NCBI GenBank assembly: GCA_035079385.1
Contig: JAVHKY010000034.1
Coordinates: 992,001 to 1,056,000, forward strand
Direction: 5' to 3'
Origin: Aspidiotus rigidus
Taxonomy: Eukaryota; Arthropoda; Insecta; Hemiptera; Diaspididae
Length of the DNA: 64,000 nucleotides
The translations under genes and the position numbers were made by a program. Under the pieces are notes generated by a model that was given only the letters and a program-made list of their open reading frames with translations, did no database searches and was not told the origin of the DNA. Positions 1-12,935 of the stretch are shown here, one piece after another (position 1 is the first letter of the stretch; every line of letters begins with the position of its first letter).

Positions 1-1396
1 CCACGTCACGGCCACTCCATTTCATGGCTCATTACATTCTAACAACATCTTACCCCCGTCCCACGAGGGATGGAGTCGGCTAGGCTCCCTAAGACTCATA
101 TCTACTACTCCTTTTTAAAAAATCAGTAATCCACACTTCCTTGATTAACGAAATCCGCCAATTTACTAAATGCAACCATAGAAGGCTAAATAAGGAGGAC
201 TCAATTCTTCTTAAACAATCATGAAGGCCAACCTGGTTTCATTCGATTTATTTCAAAAAAGTCAACTTCGATTTTGTCTTTCAACCTCTAATTACCGTTA
301 CAAACTTGCTCTAAATAATTTCTATCTAATTATACTCGTAGTTGGAGGAATTTACGAATTTCAATTCTCTCACAATACAAAGTTTGCGAATTAAATTTGC
401 GCCTACAGTGTTATAGAAAACTTTTCCACGAAAATTTTGTTCAGACAATACGAACTGCAAATTCCAAGAACCTAAATGACGCAATTTGTATATATCTCCG
501 TTCGCGCAACATACGAGGAGTACTTTGCAGTTTCACACAGGCACTTACTATCGGAAAAAAGAAGAAGTCAATTTTTGTCGATTATATTCAATGATAAGCG
601 TGAACAATGCCTACATTGTATCTATTCGCTTATTAATGTCGTCTTGGTCACCGTCATTTTATTAATAAATCTAATCAACTTCGTTTCTCGCGGCGTTTAA
701 GATTCTACTACGAATATTTTGTACAACAAATTCTCCAACATCTAAGCGTGATAGCCGTGACATTCTTTCGAAGAATTTCAATAGCATCGCATGAGTGGCT
801 TTTTAATGACTAAAAAAAATATTAATGTACTCGTGGGTGAGAAGACATTAAAAGTAGGGACACTCCCTCGTTAAGGTAATTTGGAGAAAGCAAAAGTTCG
901 GTCTGAGTTTAAACTTTCGGCTACCCACACACATTGTTCGGTATCATTACCAAAAATTTCGTCAGTGTAGTTTTATCGGGTTGATATTGTAAATAAGATC
1001 ATTCTTCCCTAGTTCTTGAATGTGAAAAAAAAAATGTACGAAAGTTGGGAAAGATTCAACGAAGTATCAAGTCAAAGTTTTATTTTAGTTGTCGACACAG
1101 AAAATATCGTGTGTCTACAAGTTGCTTCCACAGATTCTGGTACTTTTGAACCACGTATTTACAATATGTACGTGTTGATAAAATTTATCCAACGTAAAGC
1201 ATCCGTTTTTTCGCAATCACACATATGCGTGTGTGTGTGAGTGTGTGACAATGCTCAAATATAAGGGAAATATTCGCAATAATTTTCTATCTTTCCTAGT
1301 ATTTCTATTGAGATCGTGCTTTCGTGTTTTCTAACTTTTCAGTTCTTTCCCGTTGACCTAATGATTTTTATTCGAGCAACAATTCGTCCCAATTTT

Positions 1397-1452
1397 TTGT
1401 TTTTTTTTCTTCTCTTCCTCTTCCTCTTCCTCTTCCTCCCTCTCTCTCTCTC
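1397..1452. repeat. Pyrimidine microsatellite, (TTCCTC)n then (CT)n
   Basis: An unbroken pyrimidine tract of TTCCTC units passes into CTCTCT. Confidence 0.85.
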
Positions 1453-1491
1453 CTTCGTTACTCGCATTTTTGTTATCTCTGAGTAAAAGAG

Positions 1492-1602
1492 GGGTAGCTA
1501 ATATCCCCAGGTTCCGAAGAAGCTTGGAACCAGACATTTGCGGCTATCGTCGTGAAGAAGAAAATGGACCAGGAATGGAATAGGCAAAGACAGATTGTAA
1601 CC
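1492..1602 (+). mobile_element. R1-type LINE, 3'-terminal coding fragment
   Basis: This stretch is similar to 61739-61845. Both encode a decayed form of EAWNQxxxFAAxVxKKKMDxEWNRQRQ, which resembles the extreme C-terminus of R1-clade LINE polyproteins. The fuller copy at 61.6 kb also carries the upstream HTLLEC segment. The rest of the element is not present here. Confidence 0.55.
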
Positions 1603-4600
1603 TACAATTTCATTGTTTTGCTATAATAATCAGACTAACATTCTCACCGATATCTCAAGAAAGGAAATATCGCAGCTCGATCTGCTGAGCTTCTCGTGAA
1701 CAGTAAAACTCATTTGGAAGGGCAGGAAGGTAAGAGAATACAATTTACTAAATTGCCATAATGGAAAACTATGTCCATGAGAGATTCAATCTGACGCCAT
1801 GAAATACTCTGTCACAATCACTATTATAATGGAAGAGAATTAGACAATAATATACTTACCTGATTTAGCCTCTCGAGGAGAGCTTCTTAGTCATGAATAT
1901 TTGAGATTGATCGTATTGGTTTACGTCCAAATGGAGAATACGATTTTTCACGGCTTAATACACTAGCACCAATCATGATTGCTTTTATTACAGCCCTAAA
2001 ATGATACATGTACAAATAAAGCCCACTATAAATAGAAGTTAAAATGGCAGCGTACCTCACATTTTGCAGGCGACACGATATGGCAACTTTATACAGCATT
2101 TTTTTGAGAGTCGGACAGTTCAACAGGTCATTAGCGAGTAACGGAGTATATTGATGCTCATCTTGAACAGTGCGCGTTAAAAACTTCAGAGATATTGAAT
2201 AAGAACATATACGTGAATCATACATGATTTAAATTTTACAGTACGGTACCATCGTTTATTTCTCTAGTACCTAGAAACTACACAAATCGGTAACTTATAA
2301 AATATGAACTGCTATTTCACCCAGCTTAAGGTACACTTCGACGAAGCAATTTTGGTCCGGGATTTAAATATTAGTGAAAAATCCTCACCTCAAGATTTGC
2401 TACGTCTGGGTTCGCATTCAAAAAACGAATCCTAATATTGACGAATGAGTGAAATGTGCTGATAAAAATACTGTAATATTAAAAATACGGTCGGAAGCGA
2501 TGAAAAGAAAATGAACAGTATACTGGTACATCGTGATCATAGCAGCTGTATTAGTGGGTGCGCGATAAGAAGCTACGAAGCATGTAGTATGTGACAAACT
2601 TTATTTTTCACTCCGATTGTCGGTCTTTTTTCCACCCGTTTACTTTTCCTCTTACAACACAGCGCAAGGATAAATTATTCTATGCAGTAAAGCATTCAAA
2701 AGAAGCGAACGTATCAAGAATCAGATTTTTTACCGGCTCTTAATACTTCTACTTATTTAAAATAGCCCGCATAATGGAAATTTATTTTAATAGATATTTT
2801 TTCAAATGAACGTTAAAATTACGTAGACGTACTTACTGCTGCAAATCGTTACAGTACGATGACTGAATAAGTTGTTGTAAATATAGGTAGAAAACCACAC
2901 AATTTCATATTTCAACTTCAATGCATCTCCGTAATACAGGCTAGACGCGGATATTTCTCTCCGGTATTTTCCTGTAATAGATAAAATAATCAACAACTTT
3001 TAGTAGGTAGGTATAGGTACAAATGTCCAAGTTTTCATCAAATAGGGAGTCAAGTACAGACCAATTATGGTTCATATTCATTGATAGGACAAACATTTAG
3101 CGTTTTTTGGGACGATGATGGACCAACGTGTAGAGTGATAAAGAATCAATTTTCAAAAATTGTTCAAATGGAACAGGCAGTGCATTATCTCCAGCATCAA
3201 CTGAACTGTCATTCAATGGAAAACAATAGACATTCATTTTATGTACTCCCAATACCAAAACTTTGATAAATTAGGAGTATCATGTTGTTCCAAGTTATCA
3301 GGTAAAACTTACATTTATTTTGTAATTTCTCGAAAGGAGTTCAATATAATTTAAAGTGAAGTTCTTTCAAAGTTAAGCGCTTCGGTTACTTTCTTGAAAT
3401 GAATCAATCTATCACACGCGGAGAAAAGCGCACCCAGTGAATAAACGCATCCAACGACGAAAATTATCATCTTCGAACATTGAAAGTATCAAATTTTAAT
3501 TACATAATGGGATGTCAGGCAATAAAACTGCCATATAAGTAAGTACAAAAAATAAATGACATAGCCTATGTTATGAAAATCTCAGAATTCTGGATCATGG
3601 TAAAGGTAATAGGTTACAGAGCGAAAAACGAGCAATATGCGTCTTTTATTTTTTGTATGGCAGAAAATGTAGGCATTGCTCCATGCAATACGAAGTAAGT
3701 TACAATACGTTAAACAGAACGAGAACAAAATTGAATGTTATCCTTCGATACCTATATGCTATACCTACCTATAGAAATATTTTATCATATCATTCAACAA
3801 ATTTTTTAGTATTCATAAAGATTTGCAGAACAGGAGAATATTATATTAAACCTCGAGTCCTCGAGTATAAGTACCTTCAATTAACTGCTTGTTAGGTAAA
3901 ATATGATCGACACAGAGACCTCTGATACATGGACGTCAAGATTTTCACTAACATGAAGGAAATGGATAACGTTACCTTGAGAAAATTCAGGATCTGATCC
4001 AGAGTACGCAAATTCCAATACTTATGCTATCAGATGCAGTAGCATTGATGTCAATGAATTCAGCAATTATATCCACAGTTTCGTCACAAACTTCCTTAAA
4101 ACCGCTAGAGAACATTATCTATCAAAGACCACAGATATACAGGCTAGTACGACACAATGAGCAATGTGCATTTAAAGTTCCTTCACCTATCCAGACAATT
4201 AAGTTACAGTACTCGCCATTGTGACAAAATTCGTTCATTTTCAGACGCAGTAGAACAAGAAAGGTTCTCTTCATGTATACTGACGGAATCAAAACTTCAG
4301 AGGCTCAATGTGTTGACATTTTCTAGTCAAAAGAGGAATATGGCCTAGAATATCAAATTACAACAACAGTAACAAATATGAAGGTTAAGACCAGATTAAA
4401 TTAAAAGCTGAAAAATTACCTGTCCAACAGTTGGATCCCTTATGATGAAATCGCGGGTATAATCCTTCAACCCTAAGTATGATTGATATGATTACTCTTT
4501 ATTAAAATTATTACGATTGTTCGCCATTTGACATTTCGTTTGATATAAACTATGGCCTGTGACAAAATTGACATCCTTGAATCTGGAATCTGGATTTGGT

Positions 4601-5275
4601 TTGGAGCGCGTTCTGATTTTGATTACAGTCTTTGATGCCATCATCCAACGTTGCCGCGGGTGACGTTTGGCGATAAAACGAGGTTGAATTGACGTATATG
4701 AGGAGGGTTCTGGCAGAAGAGCGTCCGTCCCATAAGAAATACCTACATTGTGCGGACGCCCTTTCCAAATACGTCCTCATATCCAAATCGACGATCGGGA
4801 AAAAGTTCCATTTTCTTAAAATAAGATTATTACGGCTAATTGAGATGTAAATAATTATGGGTCTCTAAGAAGATTTTTCAATGAGAAACCCAATTATCAT
4901 ACTAGTTTTTAGATACCAGCATCCCTCCTTCCAATATTGGCGTTCTAGTGTCGTGGTTTGGATATACGTCGTATATCCGACGTTCATTTCAACACAATTC
5001 AGAGTAGAGTAAATTCATCCTACCCGAAAGGAAGCTCCAATTTCCTAGATCTGAATTTTTCCCTGTTATTCCTCCAATGAAGTAATAGTAGTGTGTTATC
5101 ACACGATTTACTTTACACACTCGCATCAATCGTCCAAAAGATACAGTTTGACTGATCGTCGATTTGTATGTACGTCAATTGAACTTTGTACGGCAGAATT
5201 ATCAAATATCAACCCTCCTAGAGTCCTAGCGTAACCACACCTACACTTCTCGTGATCCTAACGATTACGCGTTCC

Positions 5276-5410
5276 TATACTCTGTTCACATTAAGAAAGG
5301 ATAGAAGTTCATACCTCAAAAACGGAACGCTGAAGGTAATTGTAATTTTAATCTACCGTTCCGTTCTCGAAGTATGAACTTCTATCCTTTCTTAACGTGA
5401 ACAGAGTATG
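5276..5410. repeat. Long inverted repeat, arms about 50 bp
   Basis: The left arm 5281-5329 pairs with the right arm 5357-5405. Both contain AAGAAAGGATAGAAGTTCAT or its complement, with about four mismatches, around a 27-base spacer. The transcript would fold into a long hairpin. It could be a small foldback MITE or a hairpin RNA source. Confidence 0.85.
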
Positions 5411-7865
5411 AACGTTTGGTGACCACACAAAACGTCGTTGGACGACAAAAATGTTCCTGTGCTCCTGAGTGCGGTGACGTTGGGTGACGAACTTCTTTCT
5501 GCAAATTTTCATCATAGGTTTCAGAACGCGACTCAGAGTTAGAAGAGATATGAGGGCTATTGGCGGAGTATGCGCTGCTATGCGGAGTTGATCCAAATTC
5601 CAAAAATTTACATGATATATTTTTAAAAAATTGACTTTTCAACAAAAAATAATAATAATACAATTGAGGGAATGGAAGTTTTAGCGCTTGAAATTTGTGT
5701 TTTCCATGGAACGAGAGCAGTGTTTTACAAGCAAATTTTACACTTTGCTACCAGTTGTACAAGTGAGGCCTGTAATTTGCAAGCTGCGGCAAAGGGTGCA
5801 GCTTGACAAGCGGTCATTTCTGGAAACTGTACTAAAAGGGGACGTTTTAGAAAATTTTTAAAATCTTCATTTCTGTTTATTTTATTTTATCCTCCCAGTG
5901 AAGAGGAATACTTCATCTTAAGTACCTAATATTGACAAAGATAGAGTTTGAGCAAGTAGCATTATGCGCTTCTGCATTATTACTTTTATCAACTACTTAT
6001 GATCATCAACTCCAATGCTGCGTACAGCCGCCGCGCCTCGCATTTTGAAGTTGGCTGTGGTAAAGATCAAAGGCTATGAAAGATTCCACAGAAGGCTGTT
6101 GATAGTTTTAGAATTTGGAGCGCTTTTGTTCTGTCATTTGACAAAATATCTGAGGTGTACCCTTCAAACTACATCTTACATGAATTGCTTACAGATGTTA
6201 GCGCTTTCCAGACGTTGGAGGCTAAGCAGTGAATTCAAAGGAGTGTAACATTGTTCAAACAAACTCGCAATTTGACCAGTCTCTACATTTTTACCTTTGA
6301 TAAGCTTGATGACAAAATTTAAACGTCAATCTTATTGAAAATGGGGTCAAAGAGTATCCAAATAGTTATTAGGAGGGAAATATTTTCCTTTTGGACTCTA
6401 CAAAGTGTTTAACTCTTTATACAATATTTTGTTATTTAAATATTGGCCTGGGTAATTCAAAAAATGTTTGAAATGTTTGAAATGTTCAAAATGCTCATAT
6501 TATGATAATTTTGTATGACTGAGAGTGATTTGAAAAATTGGAGGGTATTTGAGAAGTATGTTACTTCTAGTGACCTAAATCTGATTTAGGGAATCGATAC
6601 ATTGTTCTAATTTATGGTTATTCATATTACACATTTTCTTGTGGTTCAATATAATTTGCTACGCCTTCGAGTGTACACTCCTCTTGTGTAATCTGATTCA
6701 GGGATTTGAGCTATGTATGTAGGTGGGATTTAGATTTCCAGGCTATAGCTTTCTTCATATGAAACAAGCTGTAGGGGTACAAGTTTCAATTTGGTGGTAT
6801 AGAAATTTCTTATTGCTTATACGCCAAAGAAGATGCAGATTTCAGAGCGTTAACGCTTGAAATGATTGAACACAAAAAAAATTAATAATATATTATTCGT
6901 TTATTTTATCATCACAACACCAATATAAAGGGGAAAAAAATATAATGAACATTTAATAAATAATGAAAACAACAACACAAATAATTATTAAAATAGTAGG
7001 TACCTATTGTAATTAAAATAAATATTCGAGTATTGTAACGACTTGGGAATCATTATAAAATTAAACGAGGGATGAAATCTTAAAAGGACAAGGAACAACA
7101 AAATATAAAAATAAACAAATATTTCTTATTTTTAAAGAATGAACAGGAAAAACCTAACAACAAATGAGAAGTACTTAATAGGAGTTTAAAAATAGTTCTT
7201 ATTTAAGGAAGAGAAGAGGAAATGGTTTACGTCTACAAAAGATGAGCGCATCGCCTTTCACGAGCAACATATAAAGAAATAGAAATTGTCTGCATAGGTA
7301 CCCGCGTTTATTTTCGTTATCTTAAAAATTGAAATTTATTTTTGAAGTTGTTGCGCGCTGTAAAATGAATAGAAGGAAAAAAGGGGGGAGGGGAAATTCA
7401 CGTTGAAATAGGTACGAGAGCAAAGAAGGAAGAATAAATTCAGAAACTTCACATGCCGCTTAGTGTAGATTTTGACTGATGTTAGAATTTTATTAAACCA
7501 CTGCTAATGGGAGGATTAAGATTACTTTCGATATGGTTACAAACAATGAAAGGACGATTTTTCTTGTCGTTTCTACGTGTACTATATAGGTATATTGAAA
7601 AATCAAGCTAGGTCCAACGTTCTGTCAGCAAGTTTCTTGCGTCAGGTGGCGAATTCAAATTGGAGAATTTTTATAAAATTGTTGAAAAGACACCTTTTGA
7701 TTTCGTTTAATTTAGACCTATTTGATGTTGCTCAGATTAAATGAAATTCGACTTCGTACATACAATATGTGTAACTTACAATTTTTGACACTGAAAATAT
7801 ACTGCTATCAAATCTTCAACAGCACTTGAATAATAATATTGAGCAGGAAAATGTCAAAAATGAAA

Positions 7866-7897
7866 ATAAAAAAACAAACAAACAAACAAACAAAAAA
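7866..7897. repeat. (CAAA)n microsatellite
   Basis: A short run of tandem CAAA units lies in AT-rich sequence. Confidence 0.8.
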
Positions 7898-9066
7898 GAA
7901 TATTGTCACAACGCCCACAGATTAAAGTACACGTAAATTGTATTCAAGAGACCAAACGATAAAAAATATTGACAAGTGTCACTTTAGTCACGAGTAGACC
8001 TATACCTAATTAGCAAACGGTAGACTGATGGATAGGTGGGAGCATCATTGAGACTACGCCTACGTCATCTAAATACCTATGCCACGTAAAAGCCACTGAA
8101 ACAGACTGCACTGGAACTCAGAAGGGGGAACATAATTCTGTCGATTTTCACGTACACAACAAATAAGAATGATACGATCTTTGAACAGCTGTTGCTGAAT
8201 TGAAAGGGATGGCCACCTGAATCCGAGAAGAATCATTAGACACCACTAGGGAAAATAGTAGCAAAGAGACGCAAAAGAGAAGGAAGAAACAGAAAAGATG
8301 AAGCATGCAATAATATTGGGACAGCCATGGGACATGAGGAGAATAAGTCTACCTTTAAACCTGCCTTTCTTATTGAATGGAATTTACTGAAGAATAATGA
8401 AATAAGAAGGGCAGTCATACTACCCCTCTTAGAATCTTGAACGCGCCATTAATGGGACTTAATAAATATTTGGTATCGTAGCAGCAATATAAACAATTAT
8501 TGAAGATAATTAGGAAGTCAGTCTGAATGGAGAACGTAGTACGGAAATTCACCACCCAATGAAAACCCTATAAATTTTAACTTGAGATGTACATTGAACA
8601 AATGAACGGTTATGAGTGTGAAGTTTCCAAGGATGAGGAAATCAGCTCGCTATCAGGGTAAGGGTACAATGATTGATAAAAGTTATAGACAATGATCACT
8701 AGAGGAACGATCTGATTTCGAATCAAAGATAAAAATTTGAGGCTAATGCCAAAAATGAAAAATAGAATCAAACAGCGAAAAAAATTACACATTTCATGAG
8801 TTTAAAATAACAAATACATACACTTATTTCCCAGAACAATTATGAAATAATACATGCCACACCCAAAGCGACAGAAGAGAAAATTAACAACTAGATAAAA
8901 GAAAAAAAGGAAGATAGGAGAGAGACAAGAAGAGGAAAAAAATGGGAAAGGAGTCATCCTATGGAGTTCACTTCAATAACTTATTGTATTTGTATTGCAG
9001 TCAATTTTTTTGTTTGTTTTCGAATCATCTGAATCGATATCTACTTACGATTCAAATTTCAATTTA

Positions 9067-9139
9067 TAATTACAGAATACTCAAAGAGTAATCGAAAAGA
9101 CTGATTGCAATGACCGCTCTTTGAGTATTCTGTAATTAT
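9067..9139. repeat. Perfect inverted repeat just downstream of the GPCR stop codon
   Basis: Arms of about 22 bases (left 9067-9088, right 9117-9139), each containing CAGAATACTCAAAGAG or its complement, flank a loop of about 28 bases. The hairpin starts 40 bases past the receptor stop codon, so it would lie in the 3' UTR of the transcript. It could also be a small foldback insertion. Confidence 0.85.
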
Positions 9140-9179
9140 GTCGAGCCGTAACTTACCGGACCGTGTTAATTCTTTCAAT

Positions 9180-10027
9180 TTACACTACTTCGTTTATAAC
9201 TTGAATTTCCTCCAGCTCCGGGGCTGTAGGAGAGCATTTCGACGTAGATGGTTGCTTGAGAGCGAGTATTATTTTCTCCAACTCCGCAGTTGTCGGGGAA
9301 CATTGATTAGAGGACGACTGACTGCTGACACTTCTTATTTCTTCAATATCTACAACTGTAAAATAGTGTTGACTAGGTGACGACTGATTGGAGACTGATT
9401 CCTCCAGTTCTACGTTCATAGAACTACGTTGACTAGAGGATACCTGATTGGAAATAACTTTCACTTCCTTCAAATCTAAGGCCTTAAGACTAAGTTGACT
9501 AGTGCCTTTATACAGCTGGTTGGTAACATCTGTGACTGTCGGAGAACGTTGACTAGTAGATGGCTCATTAAACGTAGTTTCCATTTGCCTTGATTCCGCG
9601 GCCGCAGACAAGCAACATCGGCTGGTAGACGGTTGATTGATGGCAGTTTTCATTCCTTCTAGTCTCTGACTAGTAGAAGGTAGGGAGAGCGCGGCTCTTA
9701 TTTCCACTAGTTCCACAGCCATAGGAGAACGTTGACTAGTAGATGGGTGGTTGAAGGCGTTTTCTACCATATCTACGGCGGTTGGACAACGTCGAGCGGA
9801 CGACGGCTGGCTTAAGACAGGAGTCGATGCATTCAAGAGAATAGCATTTTGCGCACTTATACAGAATTCCTTCATGTATAAGCACTGTCGAACAGTCCTA
9901 CTGCGAAACATCTTCACTTGCTGCTGTTTGGTTGCGCATCTTCGGAACGTCTGCCACCATAGAGCTAGCCGAAAGTCCGCGTTGTAAAAAGCGTAAATGA
10001 ACGGATTGATAGCCGAGTTCAACCATC
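9180..10027 (-). CDS. GPCR last exon: TM7, helix 8 and long repeat-rich tail
   Basis: This exon follows a polypyrimidine tract and AG at 10028-10029. It completes TM7 (WLNSAINPFIYAFY, NPxxY motif) and helix 8 (ADFRLALWWQTFRRC, with a Cys that could be palmitoylated). A cytoplasmic tail of more than 200 residues follows, ending INEVV and TAA at 9180-9182. From about 9830 to 9190 the tail holds roughly ten degenerate repeats of 18-25 residues, built on a PSTSQRSP core and an acidic ELEEI end. The tail is Ser/Thr-rich and probably disordered. Such a tail is long for an insect amine receptor. No intron or frame break interrupts it. Confidence 0.93.
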
Positions 10028-11688
10028 CTGGAAGAGAATGAAATCAAAATAAGATTGAATAATTATAACCGTATTGTAAATAGGAATCTTTGTAGCTCGG
10101 TGATCCTAGCTCGAAATTACTGCCTTATAGGAGTATTACTACACTTTGCGACCACGTAAGTTAAGCCAGTTGCCTATTCGAGTTCCGAACATTCATAAAT
10201 TTTCATCGTTGTCTGTAAAATTCACAGCGAAAAAAGTAAAGTTCATTACAAGGACGTTGATTGATTGCTTGTTCGGAGTTAGTTTAGAGGGAATTGGATA
10301 AAAAGGTCTATAATTATTTCGTTTGCAAAAACATTTTCAAAATGGAAAAAATATTAGGATTGCGTTCGCTATTTCGCATATCTATGTACCATACTGACTC
10401 AGAACTATGAACAATTACGATTGAAGGTACGAGTAGGCTATCAAATATTTTAACAGGGAACCTGATTTTCGGGAGGTTTTGACCCACTTTAAGAAAGGGA
10501 TTTCTGAACTGAAATGTTGAGAAGAGTAGAAAATAAATTAGACCATCATTTTCTACACTGCCGATAACGATCGGGTTTGCGAGATCCTCCTCAAAATCGA
10601 TCATCAAAAACTTGAAATGGAAATTGATGAGAAACGAGAATTAAATTGTTCCCAAAAACATCTTTTCCGGCCAAGCTGAACGTCACAATGAACGAAAGAC
10701 TTATTCGGAAAAAGCCATCCATCATGCCATCGATAGAGCTGCACATATACCCGTACACACGATTATTCGATGGGTATGTTTTCTATTTGACTTACAATAC
10801 ACCTCGAATTCACAAACTTTCAACTTATCCATTCTTTCACATTATAAGAAAATAATTCATCGTTGCGTAACTTTTATGTGTTTATTTTCGATAGTGAATT
10901 TTCGGTTTTTCAAACAATATTCGCGCGGATATGCGGTATTCACACGGCAAAGAAAATTGTCTATATCGGTATATGATAGCCGACCTTTCTCTTCGTCTAC
11001 AAAGTTAACGTCGCGACTACAGCGATTTATCGTAGTAACCTCGTCTATACTGGAATTTCTGATAAGCAAGACTCCTACTCGATATTCAATTTCCGAGTTC
11101 AATTTTTCATTTAAATCTCTTCATCATATTAGGATAATACGCGATCATAATAATGTATTATAACCTATAGTGTATGAAATCGAAAGGTAGGAGACTATCG
11201 TTAGGTATTCTTATCGTATTAGGTATCTAGTAATGAGTCAAAGTAATATCTGTCCGCATTGCAGACAAATTTCTAAATCCGATGGCGAAATAGGATTTCG
11301 TTATTACGGCGCATCGAATAAACAACTTTTTTATGCTCAATTGAAATTCGGAGCTCTCGTCGAATACGAGTTCTGTTGAAAAAAAAAAAAAAAAAGTCGT
11401 AGACAGTCAAACGTTAGTATCATACCTATCCTCATTCTAAATGATTCGATTTCCAATCAAATTGGACGTTTATTCAGAAGGATAAAATATGCTTGGATGA
11501 TATACAGTCGCAGAAAAAAGCTTATGAGTGCACGACTCAGTTTTCACGAGTAAAACAATTCTACCTACTCGTATTTGCAAAATACGGAACGATTTTAAAG
11601 AAACTGTATGAAAAGGTGATTGCGTACACATAAAATCAGCTCTATACCTTTTAATACGAATTTCTATTAAAAAGAACGAAGAACAAAA
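10028..11688. other. Intron sequence of the GPCR gene
   Basis: This is the 3' end of the 23-kb intron. It includes the acceptor region just above 10027 and unremarkable AT-rich sequence. Open frames at 10314-10607 minus and 10857-11163 have no recognisable domain. Confidence 0.55.
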
Positions 11689-12382
11689 CCCGGTTGACGG
11701 AATCTGACAGATAACAGAATTCTTACAGAATGAGACTCACTTTATTCTGACAGAATTGTGACAGAATCATGTCAGACAGACAACACCATTATGACAGAGT
11801 TGTGGTAGAATTCTGGCAGAATTTAAAAGTACTTCCATTAGTCTGTTGTCATTCTCAAAATATTTTGGTGTCATCATTATGTCAGAATTAAAGCAGAATG
11901 GTCACAGAATACAAACGTCAGGTAAAAACAGAAAAATGTGAAAAAAAAAAAAAAAAAAAAAAAAAAGTATCCGTAATGTCGTTTTCACTTTAGTATTGTA
12001 TCAGAAATCTGTTGAAGTTGTGACACAATTTCTACAAGATAATGACAGATTTACAACATGACTGTTACAGGATTACGACACAATTATGACAGAAACATTA
12101 TGAAATTATTTACCTGATACCGTGGATTAGAGGAGGACGCCAACTTGCCGGACATTGATTGTAAGCAATTTTGGTGTGGATTGAATTCAAATCATTCCAT
12201 AAAAATATAGATTATAATTTTTTTGTTTCAAATTGATGACCAAACCATAATTATTTAAAAAGAAATTTGAATGATTTTTCAGAATAAAAAATTTTCTGGC
12301 ATAGCCAAATAAATGAAAATCATGTTCCATGTCTTTTATATTTTATCAGTCATCATAAAATATTTCAGTCTAGGCTTCTACT

Positions 12383-12895
12383 AGGTCAAGTGTTCGTGAG
12401 ATATTATTCGTTTACCTCTTTACCTATCTTGGCGTCGTATAAGTCTTGTATGAGAAATATTTTGAGGTAATTGTGGGTGTTCTATATTTTGAGGTATCAA
12501 CTTTCGGTGGGGCGAACGAGCGATCTCGCTGTTGTATTGGAATGGTATGAGAAAATTCAAGTCTTTTTTGAGAAATATGAGGTAGCGCGAACTCGCTCCG
12601 CTCGTTCGCCCCCTGTCTCACTGTTGTATTGGAATGGTATGAGACAATTCAAGTCTAGAGGACTTGGAAAAATTTCGACTATCCAGCCATATATGATAGG
12701 AAGAGGGACTTAAAAAACTTTACCTATCTTGGCGTCGTATAAGTCTTCTATGAGAAATATGAGGTAGCGCGAACTCGCTCCGCTCGTTCGCCCCCTGCCA
12801 CGCTGTTGTATTGGAATGGTATGTGACAATTCAAGTCTAGGGGACTTGGAAAAATTTCGACTATCCAGCCTTTATTATTTATTTAATTATTTAAT

Positions 12896-12935
<40 letters not shown>

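Larger units (their letters stand above)
1..9066. other. Non-coding sequence downstream of the GPCR gene
   Basis: I see no gene here that I can support. It is AT-rich, with a pyrimidine tract near 1.4 kb, a LINE scrap at 1.5 kb, a long inverted repeat at 5.3 kb and a (CAAA)n run near 7.87 kb. Open frames, such as 1887-2225 minus, show no recognisable domain. Confidence 0.5.

Noticed and set aside
1887..2225. 112-codon minus-strand frame
   Set aside because: No domain, signal peptide or splice context; length is within chance for this window.
11942..11967. Poly-A run considered as a LINE tail
   Set aside because: No LINE coding sequence lies next to it; it is in the subterminal repeat zone of the TIR element.
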